Shown piece after piece: positions 33,640-41,751 of a stretch of 49,938 nucleotides of DNA. The notes below the pieces were generated by a model that was not told the origin of the DNA, made no database searches, and saw only the letters and a list, made by a program, of their open reading frames with translations. The DNA comes from an uncultured Eubacteriales bacterium (GTDB taxonomy: Bacteria > Bacillota > Clostridia > Christensenellales > Aristaeellaceae), in contig CACWHI010000021.1 in assembly GCA_902760595.1 (NCBI GenBank), positions 1 to 49,938 on the forward strand, in the 5' to 3' direction. Position 1 is the stretch's first letter. The number at the start of each line of letters is the position of its first letter. The translations under genes and the position numbers were made by a program.

Positions 33640-34077
33640 ATGGCAACCGAAGTCAGCAAAGACGAATACAGGTCCCAGGAACGGAAACAAGCTCAGTATG
33701 AGCAAGATGTCACTCGGTGCGAAAACATCGAAAAAAGCCTGGACGAAGATATCAGGCGACTCAAGAAGGCCCTTGAAACGATGCGCCCGTGCAATTCGGA
33801 TTTTAAAAGCGAGTTCAGCAGCCTGGATAAGACAATCGGCGCGAAGTATGAGTTTTCCGGGCGCAAGAAGGACTTTATTATTGACAATGTGGGAAATGCC
33901 GTATTAAACGACGGTAAATATGCCCGCGACAACGTAGTGAACCATGCATTGGACGAAATGGAATGGCTGCTGACGAAAAAGCAGAACGAGTGGGATGCCA
34001 ACCATGGGGATCTGCTCGGTTTCAGGCGGGCGCTTCGCAGCATCGGCACATGGCTCCGGACACATTTCTTCAACTGA
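33640..34077 (+). CDS. LXG-associated helical partner (DUF5082/Lap-like)
   Basis: This 145-residue protein is largely alpha-helical, rich in Glu, Lys and Arg, with no signal peptide or membrane segment. Its size, its position two genes before an LXG toxin and its coiled-coil composition match the small helical proteins (YwqH/Lap type) that bind LXG domains and take them to the T7SSb machine. The family assignment rests on context more than on a motif. GGGAGG lies 9 nt before ATG. Confidence 0.6.
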   Translation: MATEVSKDEYRSQERKQAQYEQDVTRCENIEKSLDEDIRRLKKALETMRPCNSDFKSEFSSLDKTIGAKYEFSGRKKDFIIDNVGNAVLNDGKYARDNVVNHALDEMEWLLTKKQNEWDANHGDLLGFRRALRSIGTWLRTHFFN

Positions 34078-34125
34078 TTCTGTCAGTCCAAGCAGCGTTT
34101 TCACTTTTCGGAACAGGGGTGATGA

Positions 34126-34395
34126 ATGATGGCAATTCCGAAGATCAATATTGATCTGATGATCCAGACAGGGCAAGCCGCTCAGCTGGACGGCGCCGGC
34201 GCAAGCCTGATCGAGAACAGCGGTTTTTCGGCGGATGATATCGGCGGCATGAACGCCGCCCAAGCAATGGTGGACGTAGTCAAAAAGCTGGATCAGGCCC
34301 TGGCGGCCTATCAGCAGCTCATAGAAAAAAATGCCGCGCGAATGAAAAAAATCGCGAAAGAAATGGATAAGACAGACGCGACCCTCTCTTCATAA
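34126..34395 (+). CDS. Small helical LXG partner, WXG100-like (YwqI/Lap-like)
   Basis: This 89-residue protein with an N-terminal extended segment and two helices lies directly before the LXG toxin. It has no WXG motif. Its C-terminal helix (KNAARMKKIAKEMDKTDATLS) is typical of DUF5344/WXG100-like partners that pair with LXG domains as a secretion chaperone. A GGGGTGAT site precedes two ATGs, so the start may be 34129. Confidence 0.65.
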   Translation: MMAIPKINIDLMIQTGQAAQLDGAGASLIENSGFSADDIGGMNAAQAMVDVVKKLDQALAAYQQLIEKNAARMKKIAKEMDKTDATLSS

Positions 34396-34418
34396 CTTTT
34401 CTCGAAAGGTGAGTAACG

Positions 34419-36707
34419 ATGGGATTCAAGTATAAACAGGTCGGTGTCAACTCCCTGCTTCTGAATTTTGAGGGGAAATACAGCGTGACCGCCGAAGCAC
34501 TGGGAGCCGTCAATGAAAAAGCCCAGATAATTATTGATACACGGTTTTGGCAGGGTGAATCCGCCAAGTCGTTCAAGCAATATCTATCGGATGTTTATCC
34601 GCCGATCATTGCGAGCTTTGATAAGGCGCTTGAAGCCATCTACGCCACCATCAAGCTGTATAATTCAGGGTATATGGATATCGACGGCTCTACCAGCGCC
34701 GTCGTCGATGAGGCGGAACTCAATCAGTTGATCGTTGACGTGGATTCCAGAGCGAAAATGATGTCTTCGATTTCCGATACCGCGCAGCGGACAGTACACA
34801 GCGTTTCGGACATCGGCCGAATTCCGTATTCCGGCATCACCTCTTTTGAAAACACCGCAAAGTCGATGGTCCGCCATCTTCAGGACCTGCGCGACGCCAT
34901 CAACGAAAATGAAACGAAATACCTGAATGAAGCCAACGGCCATCTGGTCACGCTGATCAACGCGACCCTGGACCTGATTAACGCGCAGCAGAAAACGGAT
35001 ATCGCGAATTATTCCCAGGCCGCGCTGGTCGAAAGTCCCGAGTACCAGGCGCTTGCGGAAGCCTATAATGTTGTGGCGGACGATATCGAAACGAATGTCG
35101 AAGCCATTGAGCAGGCGACAAAGGACCGTGACCAGCTGGTTCAAACGCTCCAGGAGGAGTATGAGGAACGCGTCCGTCAGGCTGAGAAGGCCAAGTTCTG
35201 GGTCGGCGTCGCGTGTGTGGTCGCGTCCGTGGCCGTCACGGTAGCTACCGGCGGCGCGGCCGCTCCGCTCGCGGGTGTTATCACCGGTGCGGTGACCGGG
35301 GCGGTATCAGCGGGTGTCGGCAGCTATTATGATCAGAAAATCGGTACGCTCGCCTGCGCCGGTAAAGTCAGTTGGGGGAAAGTTGCAGGGGACGCGTTTA
35401 TTGGAGGTACGATCGGCGCAGCCACGAGCGCCATCGGCGCAGGCTTTGACAAATGGGCCGGCGGGCTGAAAAGCACCGGTATGAAGCTGTTCGCGGAAAA
35501 AGTCGGAATCGGAGGACTGAAAAAAGCCGCGCAAGGATTTGCAACTGATACTATACAAGGAACATACGATTCCGGAGGTAATATTCTCGAGGGTCTGGCC
35601 AGTGGCTTTGACTTACGAAAACGTGCGTCTGAGTTCGGCGGTGGCTGCGTAAGCACCGGTATCAAGCAGGGCATGGGCGCGCTGGAAAAGAATGATAAAG
35701 TGCAAAAGCTCTTTTCCGGGAAAGCCGGTGAAGGCTCTGTGACCAATGATGCGGTTTTGAAAGACCCGTCAGTACTCAGCACTCTGGGGAAATCCGCCTG
35801 GCACGGCACTATTGAAACAGTTGCCGGCAGCGGCAGTACATTTACAAAAACGTTAATAGCTGAGGGCGATATTAAAAAGGCCTGGAACAAGGCAACAGAT
35901 TTGCAGACAAACACGCAAACCTTCCTGGAATCCACTGCCAGCGAATTTATGACGGAGGAACTGACACAGCTGCATTCAAAACGGGAGAAAGATTTGGATA
36001 AGCTGCAGAAAGAAGTGGATGATAAGGTCAAAGAACAGAACAAGAAGATTGATAAAAAGCAGGATAAATTAGAGGAAATGGGGATCAAGCGCACAAAGAA
36101 CGGAGGCGTTGACTTTTCAGACAGTGACGCAATGGTCGCTCAGACGGAGATAGAATTGACCTATGATACTTCAAGCAAAAATATCGAAGGAGATGGACGG
36201 CCTGCCGATTACGAAAAAGCTTACAATCAACTGGTGGCCGAGGGAAAAATCGACAAGAACGAATATGTCCTGGTCAAAGACATGAATAAGGACCAGAAGC
36301 AAGCCTATAACGCGGATAAAGAGGCAAAGGGCGTTCAGCGTGGCGGTGCAATCGTCAAAACAAACGAAGATGGAAGCATGACGTATTATACGATCCATCA
36401 TATGGACGACTACGATGTGCGGACCGGGAAAAGCACGGTGCAGTTAGTGGAAACTGATGTTCATAAGCAAACGACAGGCCATGGAGGATCTCGCGAACAG
36501 ATTCAAACCACCGCAAACAGTGACATCATGAAGCAATATCAGAACATCGGAAAAACCGGCCAAAAGCAGGCGATAGATAACTCAAAAATCAGTTCTGGTT
36601 CGTTTGACCGGGATAAAAAGGCGCGTAACGACGAGGCAGTAAAGTCATATAATTTTGACACGCCCGACTCATCGAGATATACATTTATGACCGCGTCTGA
36701 TACATAA
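34419..36707 (+). CDS. LXG-domain T7SS toxin with C-terminal HNH/WHH-like nuclease
   Basis: This 762-residue polymorphic toxin has an N-terminal helical LXG domain (about 1-240) that directs export by T7SSb. A glycine-rich hydrophobic central region (about 262-312) and a charged helical linker (about 520-570) follow. The C-terminal domain contains YTIHHMDDYD (His660, His661), STVQLVETDVHKQ (His682) and TGHGGS (His688). The HH...QLV...H...HGG order is that of WHH/LHH-type nucleases of the HNH/endonuclease VII superfamily, so it probably cleaves nucleic acid in rival cells. The two upstream partner proteins and the downstream SUKH protein fit chaperone and immunity roles. Confidence 0.85.
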   Translation: MGFKYKQVGVNSLLLNFEGKYSVTAEALGAVNEKAQIIIDTRFWQGESAKSFKQYLSDVYPPIIASFDKALEAIYATIKLYNSGYMDIDGSTSAVVDEAELNQLIVDVDSRAKMMSSISDTAQRTVHSVSDIGRIPYSGITSFENTAKSMVRHLQDLRDAINENETKYLNEANGHLVTLINATLDLINAQQKTDIANYSQAALVESPEYQALAEAYNVVADDIETNVEAIEQATKDRDQLVQTLQEEYEERVRQAEKAKFWVGVACVVASVAVTVATGGAAAPLAGVITGAVTGAVSAGVGSYYDQKIGTLACAGKVSWGKVAGDAFIGGTIGAATSAIGAGFDKWAGGLKSTGMKLFAEKVGIGGLKKAAQGFATDTIQGTYDSGGNILEGLASGFDLRKRASEFGGGCVSTGIKQGMGALEKNDKVQKLFSGKAGEGSVTNDAVLKDPSVLSTLGKSAWHGTIETVAGSGSTFTKTLIAEGDIKKAWNKATDLQTNTQTFLESTASEFMTEELTQLHSKREKDLDKLQKEVDDKVKEQNKKIDKKQDKLEEMGIKRTKNGGVDFSDSDAMVAQTEIELTYDTSSKNIEGDGRPADYEKAYNQLVAEGKIDKNEYVLVKDMNKDQKQAYNADKEAKGVQRGGAIVKTNEDGSMTYYTIHHMDDYDVRTGKSTVQLVETDVHKQTTGHGGSREQIQTTANSDIMKQYQNIGKTGQKQAIDNSKISSGSFDRDKKARNDEAVKSYNFDTPDSSRYTFMTASDT

Positions 36708-36751
36708 GCTTATGATCAGTCCCGCAAATCATATACCGAGGAGGATAAAAA

Positions 36752-37552
36752 ATGCCTGCTTTCAGGTTCGTGCTGATGAGCAACAACAATAACACCAAGC
36801 TGTCTGAGGATGAGATCCATCGATTTGAAGAGCAATATCAGCTTGTAATCCCTGATGTTCTCAGGGAATACTATCTGAGTTATAACGGTTATCAGATCGC
36901 GGAATCATTTTTCATCAGAGACGGCACCGGTTATTCTGTCCGCAAAATAACACCGCTGTTGGGAAAAGGAGACAGCGTTGAGACAATGCTTGATAACGCT
37001 GTCAAATATGATGATGTCCCTGCGCATCTGATCCCTCTGGCGGATGACCGCGGCAACAGCCTGTATTATTGGGACAAACGGAATGAGCATGTCTATTTCC
37101 GTTATGTCGATGATATCGGTTATTACACCTTTATCTGCAAGGGCCTTGATCATTTTTTCGAGATCCTGAACCAGTCATATTGGCGGGATACTGAGCCCGC
37201 TTATGATATAACATCAATGACAAGGAGCGATAGGGAAATGGCAAAAGTAGATTTTTTACCGCTGGGCAGCATCGTACTTCTGAAGGGCGGCGTCCGCAAG
37301 CTGCTGGTCATCGCGCGCGGACTGAACGTGAAGAAAGATAACGAGACCTATTTCTTCGATTACGGCGGCGTCCTTTACCCGGACGGTCTGACCGGGGACG
37401 AAATGGTCTATTTCAACGCGGACAGTATCAATAAGGTTTACTTCCAGGGCTATCAGGATGACGATAACGACATCGTTCTCGAAAACCTGAACACCTATAT
37501 GCTGGAGCATCCGGACATCAAACGCGCGGATCCCGAGAAATGGAATGCGTAA
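36752..37552 (+). CDS. SUKH (SMI1/KNR4) immunity domain fused to DUF4176
   Basis: Residues 1 to about 150 match the SMI1/KNR4 SUKH fold (EEQYQLVIPDVLREYYLSYNGYQ, PLADDRGNSLYYWD), a known immunity family for nuclease toxins. Residues about 163-266 match DUF4176 (PLGSIVLLKGGVRKLLVIARG, GVLYPDGLTGDEM, FQGY), a small domain recurring in LXG gene clusters. The DUF4176 part begins with ATG at 37238 preceded by AAGGAG at 37222-37227. It may therefore also be made as a separate protein of about 104 residues. GAGGAGG precedes the main ATG. The toxin gene ends 44 nt upstream. Confidence 0.82.
   Translation: MPAFRFVLMSNNNNTKLSEDEIHRFEEQYQLVIPDVLREYYLSYNGYQIAESFFIRDGTGYSVRKITPLLGKGDSVETMLDNAVKYDDVPAHLIPLADDRGNSLYYWDKRNEHVYFRYVDDIGYYTFICKGLDHFFEILNQSYWRDTEPAYDITSMTRSDREMAKVDFLPLGSIVLLKGGVRKLLVIARGLNVKKDNETYFFDYGGVLYPDGLTGDEMVYFNADSINKVYFQGYQDDDNDIVLENLNTYMLEHPDIKRADPEKWNA
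37222..37240 (+). promoter_or_regulatory. Internal ribosome binding site and start for the DUF4176 part
   Basis: AAGGAG (37222-37227) is 10 nt from an in-frame ATG (37238-37240) at codon 163 of the SUKH-DUF4176 gene, exactly at the domain boundary. Either the fusion arose by loss of an ancestral stop codon, or the gene makes both a fused and a free form. Confidence 0.6.
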
Positions 37553-37880
37553 AGCTGAAGTGTGGATACACAGCAAATCGTAATGATGGCCGTCACCATC
37601 TGCCGCTCAGAAGGCTTTCGTAGTTCTGTCAACCAACTTTACGCGTTTATATCGGGACTGTTGCAGTGTGCAACAAGTCTCTCTCCATCCGTGTTTTGAC
37701 GTATTAAACTCATTTGATTTCACTACTGAAAGAGGCAACTATCTCCCGAAGAATCAGGAGGAGGTTGCCTCTTTTTTCCGTCAAGGGCAGCGTAAAGCTG
37801 GCTGAAACGGAAACGCAAGGTAGTGTGACAGTCTGCGCTACACTCATGCCTGATCAAACACCAACTGAACAGGCCGCTGA
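37553..37880. other. Intergenic stretch between effector and carbohydrate operons
   Basis: No supported gene. It holds a palindrome GTTGCA-GTG-TGCAAC at 37660-37674 and the terminator at 37731-37777. The remaining 100 nt before the stop of the third FAD oxidoreductase gene show nothing I can name. Confidence 0.5.
37731..37777 (+). terminator. Terminator of the LXG effector operon
   Basis: AGAGGCAAC (37731-37739) pairs with GTTGCCTCT (37764-37772), with a possible inner CTCC/GGAG pairing, and is followed by six T. The minus-strand side has only TTT, so it mainly ends plus-strand transcription. Confidence 0.8.
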
Positions 37881-39158
37881 TCAATCCTCCAGCCTGACAC
37901 CCTGTTGCTGAAGGCAGCACCGCACCTCCGCGGCGCCCAGCTGACGGGGTGTCAAGCCTTTTTGCGCGCTCAGGGCGGCGGCGATGCCGGCAGCCTGGCC
38001 GGTCGCAAAGCATACGAACATCACCCGGTAGCTCGCATGGGCGCGGTGGGTGCCGGAGATGCAGCGGCCGCAGGTCAGCAGGCCCTCTACGCCCCGGGGC
38101 AGCAGCGCGCCGTAGGGGATGTCATAGGGGATTGCGGGCTTGGAGTGCCCCTCCGCCTGTCCCCCGCCGCTGGGATTGTGGATATCAATTAAAAACCAGG
38201 CCCTGTGCACCACCGCGTCCGGATAGCGTCCGCCTGTCTCCACATCGTGGTCCGTGACCATCGCGTCGCCCATGATGCGCCGCGTTTCACGCACGCCGAG
38301 CGTGCTGCCGCTGGATTTCACCCGGCAGTTTTCAAAGCCCGGTATATAGGTCCGGAGGAAACACACGATCCGGTCGATTTGATACCGGAGCGTCATTTCT
38401 GCCCCCAGGATACCCTCGCTGTCCAGCGTATCATAGCCGTTTGCCTGGGTCGCGTTGACGCTGCGTTCACCCCTGAGCGCCGTGCGGTGCAGGCGCACGA
38501 TGGATACGTTTTCGGGCAGTTCGCCTGTCTTTTCTTTTGCGGTGCAGAAGTCGGCATAGCGCGTTCCGTCCGGCAGGGTGATCGGGTCCGTACCACCCCA
38601 GCAGGTGATGGCACGGCTCTCATCCACATGGTCGATCACAAATTCGAGGCTGCAGGGCTGGCAGCCGCCATCCCCATCGCGCCCGATCCGGGCCTCAGCG
38701 CCGGCACGGACGGAGACGAAGCCGTCGCCCGTCGCGTCTACAACGGCCTTCGCAGTGAGCGTGCGAAGTCCCTCCTGTGTGCCTACCACCAGCCCGGTGA
38801 CCCGCGAACCGTCCTTCACTACCTCCACAACAGGCGTCTGCAGAAAGACGCGAACACCGGACTCAACCGCAAACCGGAGCAGCATCGTCTTGGCTTCCTC
38901 AGTATCCACGCTGCGCTCGACACCGTTGCGGCTCCGCGCCTCCTGCCGGCAGAGCAGGGCCATCAGCTCGTCTCCCATTGTGCCTTCGGACGCCGCTCCG
39001 AGCACCGGGTTCACATGGCCCGAGGTCAGCATGCCGCCCAGGATGCCGTAGCGTTCCACCAGTGCCACCGACGCTCCCTGCCGCGCCGCCGCGACCGCCG
39101 CCGCAATGCCCGCCGGGCCGCCGCCAGCCACGATCACATCATATGTATCAGGATACAT
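37881..39158 (-). CDS. FAD-dependent oxidoreductase (PF12831-like), third of the operon
   Basis: This 425-residue flavoprotein has an N-terminal dinucleotide-binding motif (VAGGGPAGIAAAVAAARQG), a second FAD segment (VDATGDGFVS) and the C-terminal GRCISGTHRAHASYRVM and GQAAGIAAAL motifs of the FAD_oxidored family. It would oxidise or isomerise a substrate hydroxyl using FAD in the cytoplasm. Its start overlaps the end of the kinase gene by 11 nt, so it is translationally coupled as the last gene of the operon. GGAGG precedes ATG. The substrate is unknown. Confidence 0.85.
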   Translation of the reverse strand: MYPDTYDVIVAGGGPAGIAAAVAAARQGASVALVERYGILGGMLTSGHVNPVLGAASEGTMGDELMALLCRQEARSRNGVERSVDTEEAKTMLLRFAVESGVRVFLQTPVVEVVKDGSRVTGLVVGTQEGLRTLTAKAVVDATGDGFVSVRAGAEARIGRDGDGGCQPCSLEFVIDHVDESRAITCWGGTDPITLPDGTRYADFCTAKEKTGELPENVSIVRLHRTALRGERSVNATQANGYDTLDSEGILGAEMTLRYQIDRIVCFLRTYIPGFENCRVKSSGSTLGVRETRRIMGDAMVTDHDVETGGRYPDAVVHRAWFLIDIHNPSGGGQAEGHSKPAIPYDIPYGALLPRGVEGLLTCGRCISGTHRAHASYRVMFVCFATGQAAGIAAALSAQKGLTPRQLGAAEVRCCLQQQGVRLED

Positions 39159-40806
39159 GGTTCATCCTCCCTGCATGCAATTCAGCATCATCCTTCAAAA
39201 GCTCCGCCAGCCGCCGGTATTTCCGATAAAGACCGTCGTACAGCGCCCGTTTCTCGGGTCTCGGCCGGTATTCCGCCACCATGCCGGGCGCCATCCGCCG
39301 GATGATCTCCGGCCAGCGCCGGTACCCCTCCCTCTCCGCGGCCGCGGCAGCCGCCATGGCCGAACCGAGGGCCGCAGTCTGGGCGCAGCCGGTCACAGCC
39401 AGCGGGCGTCCCAATACATCCGCATAGAGCTGCATGAGCAGCGGGTTTTTAAGCGCTATGCCGCCGTTCACCAGGATGCGCGTCACCGGGATTTCCTGGG
39501 CCGCCAGCGTCTCTACGATCCAGCGCGCACCGAAGGCTGTCGATTCCATCAGAGCGCGGTAGATCTGCTCCGGCTTTGTGCCGAGCGTCAGGCCTATGAT
39601 GGCCGCGTCCAGATCCGGACGGTTCAGCGGGGACTTATTGCCGTTCAGCCAGTCCAGCGCAATGGGATGCGGGGCACTGTCCGGCAGAGCGCGCACTCGC
39701 TCGCAGAGCCAGCTGTGGATATCCAGGCCCGCCTCCGCTGCCGCCCGCTGGTACGCGGCTGGCACGGCATGATCGACATACCACTGGAAAGCGTCGCCCG
39801 AAGCCGCCTGTCCGGCGGCGATGCCGGTAAAACCGGGCAGCATGCTGCCCGGCACAGCAGCGCATACGCCGTGGACACCGCGGTCTTTCCCACTCAGCAG
39901 AAAGAAGCCGGTGGAGGTGCCGACAGTCATCAGCAGCTCGCCCGGCTCAGATATCCCGGCGCCGGGCAGGCCGGCGTAGCCGTCCATCTGCGCGAAGGTC
40001 AAAATGACCCCTTCAGGCAGCCCGAGCCAGGCCGCCATGGCGGGACAAAGCACGCCCGCAGGCTCGCCCGGGTGCCCGAGCGCGGCCTGTTCCCGCCCCC
40101 AGGGCATCAGCCTGCGCGGCAAATTCCCCAGTTGCGGGTCGATCGTCTCAAAAAAGGCGGTATCCGGATAGCCCATGCCCTCCCGATACAGATCCTTGCA
40201 CGTGAGCGTCGTCAGGCTCATGATTGGCCTGCCGGCCAGCAGGCTGCACAGCCAGTCCCCCAGTTCCATGAACGCGAACGCCGCCTCATAGACCATAGGC
40301 GCGTTCAGGCAGATATGGGCCGCCTTGGCGATGAGGGATTCCGCGCCGACGCTGCCGCCCAGGCGGCCAAGCCAGGCCGGGTCCGCGCGGCGAAGCGCCT
40401 CCGTCAGCATCGATGCCTCCCGGACCGCGCGGTGGTCTTTCCACATGACGGCATACGCCCGCGGGTCTGCGCTGAAGCGTTCTTCGGCACAAAGCGGCGT
40501 CAGGTCCCGCCGGACCGGGATGAGCGTGCTGGCAGTCGTATCGATGCCAAGCGCCGTTACAAGGACGTCCCGCGCATCCGGCGCGTTCATCAGGTCCCGG
40601 ACGGTACCCGCCATCGCGGCGGTAAAGTCACGCGGATCCTGCAGCACGAAGCCCTCCGGCACCGGCGAACCGTCGGGCAGGCAGCCGAGCACCCCATGTT
40701 CATAAGGCCGGACCGCCTCCGCGAGGATGCGCCCGTCCGCCGGGGACACGAGGACGCCGCGGCAGCTGAGCGAGCCGAAATCCAGCCCAATGACAGCGGT
40801 ATCCAT
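39148..40806 (-). CDS. FGGY family carbohydrate kinase, ribulokinase-like
   Basis: This 552-residue sugar kinase has the phosphate-1 motif GLDFGSLSCRGVLV at the N-terminus, GIDTTASTLIPV, MWKDHRAV, the VGTSTGFFLL loop, and the C-terminal GGIALKNPLLMQLYADVLGRPL. These blocks resemble L-ribulokinase (AraB) more than xylulokinase or glycerol kinase. It should phosphorylate a ketose or polyol made by the upstream oxidoreductases and epimerase. There is no araA or araD nearby, so a standard arabinose pathway is unlikely. AAGGAG lies 6 nt before ATG. Confidence 0.88.
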   Translation of the reverse strand: MDTAVIGLDFGSLSCRGVLVSPADGRILAEAVRPYEHGVLGCLPDGSPVPEGFVLQDPRDFTAAMAGTVRDLMNAPDARDVLVTALGIDTTASTLIPVRRDLTPLCAEERFSADPRAYAVMWKDHRAVREASMLTEALRRADPAWLGRLGGSVGAESLIAKAAHICLNAPMVYEAAFAFMELGDWLCSLLAGRPIMSLTTLTCKDLYREGMGYPDTAFFETIDPQLGNLPRRLMPWGREQAALGHPGEPAGVLCPAMAAWLGLPEGVILTFAQMDGYAGLPGAGISEPGELLMTVGTSTGFFLLSGKDRGVHGVCAAVPGSMLPGFTGIAAGQAASGDAFQWYVDHAVPAAYQRAAAEAGLDIHSWLCERVRALPDSAPHPIALDWLNGNKSPLNRPDLDAAIIGLTLGTKPEQIYRALMESTAFGARWIVETLAAQEIPVTRILVNGGIALKNPLLMQLYADVLGRPLAVTGCAQTAALGSAMAAAAAAEREGYRRWPEIIRRMAPGMVAEYRPRPEKRALYDGLYRKYRRLAELLKDDAELHAGRMNHVS

Positions 40807-40809
40807 CGC

Positions 40810-41751
40810 TTACTCCTTCAGCAGGCCGGCGTAGCCTGTGCCCAGACACCAGAAGCCGCCCTCCGGGTTGGCGTTGGTATTGCAGACCAGCTCATTGCCC
40901 CAGAAGCTGCAGCTCTCCAGTTCTTCTCCGCCCATGGCCGTACCAGTCAGATCCGCCCTGGCGATCAGGCATTTTTTATCGAGGTCAAAGACCCGGATGC
41001 CGTCGGGCCGCTCCGCGTCTCCGCAGCCGAAGGTGTAAAAGAGCTTGTTCCCGGCAATCATGCCGCCCTGAGTAAAGGGAATATCGAAGGGCGCGGTAAA
41101 CTGATCGACGATATCCCGCGGCCCGAAGCGCACGAAGCCGCCGCTCAGCGGGTCCGGAAGCGGGAAACGCGTGATGATGTACTCGTTCACAGCGTAGTAT
41201 TCCCTGAACGCCGGTGTCGTGCGGTAACGGCAGGAGAACATATGCACAGCCTGCCGCTCGTTGTCCACAAACCAGGCCGGGCAGCCCCAGCACGGCTGCT
41301 TCCAGGGCAGACCGGCCATGTCGCCGTCCCGGTAGCTGATGGTCTGGATCCATTCGGCGCTGCCGCCGACTGGCCGGCCGTCCGCGTCGTATTCGAGGCG
41401 GATATCCTCGACCGCGCAGCGATAGTGGTAGCCATCTGCGTCCGCGCCGATGCCGCGGCCAATGGTGACGTACAAGAGCGGGAGCGGGTTGCCGTTCCGG
41501 TGGACGGCGCTGAACATGCACTGGTTGGCGTGGTTGGTGTACTCGTCCGCAGGCGTCCCCTCGTTGAAGGAACCGAGCGGGAAAGTGCAGAGCGGCTCCG
41601 GATCTCCGCTCTTCAGGTCAAAGACCGCGCACTGACCTGTATGAAAGAGCTGGAAGGCGAAATCGCCCCAGACCGCCATGCCCTGGGCCGAGGGCCACGG
41701 CTTTTTGAAGCGCATGTGCAGCTTCAGCGGTTCGCTGCTCATCTCTCTCAT
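40810..41751 (-). CDS. Unrecognised protein, probably beta-propeller
   Basis: This 313-residue cytoplasmic protein has no signal peptide and no motif I recognise. It is rich in short beta strands with Trp and aromatic pairs (AVWGDFAFQLFHTGQCAVFD, CSFWGNELVCNTNANPEGGF), which suggests a propeller-like fold. It also has scattered Cys (KQPCWGCPAWF). It overlaps the SGNH hydrolase gene by 4 nt (ATGA) and is followed 3 nt later by the sugar kinase, so its role belongs to the same pathway. A lyase, isomerase or hydrolase for the imported glycan is possible. Confidence 0.65.
   Translation of the reverse strand: MREMSSEPLKLHMRFKKPWPSAQGMAVWGDFAFQLFHTGQCAVFDLKSGDPEPLCTFPLGSFNEGTPADEYTNHANQCMFSAVHRNGNPLPLLYVTIGRGIGADADGYHYRCAVEDIRLEYDADGRPVGGSAEWIQTISYRDGDMAGLPWKQPCWGCPAWFVDNERQAVHMFSCRYRTTPAFREYYAVNEYIITRFPLPDPLSGGFVRFGPRDIVDQFTAPFDIPFTQGGMIAGNKLFYTFGCGDAERPDGIRVFDLDKKCLIARADLTGTAMGGEELESCSFWGNELVCNTNANPEGGFWCLGTGYAGLLKE

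Noticed and set aside
39148..40806. L-arabinose araB in an arabinose operon
   Set aside because: The kinase is ribulokinase-like, but araA, araD and an AraR-type regulator are absent, and the neighbours are FAD oxidoreductases.
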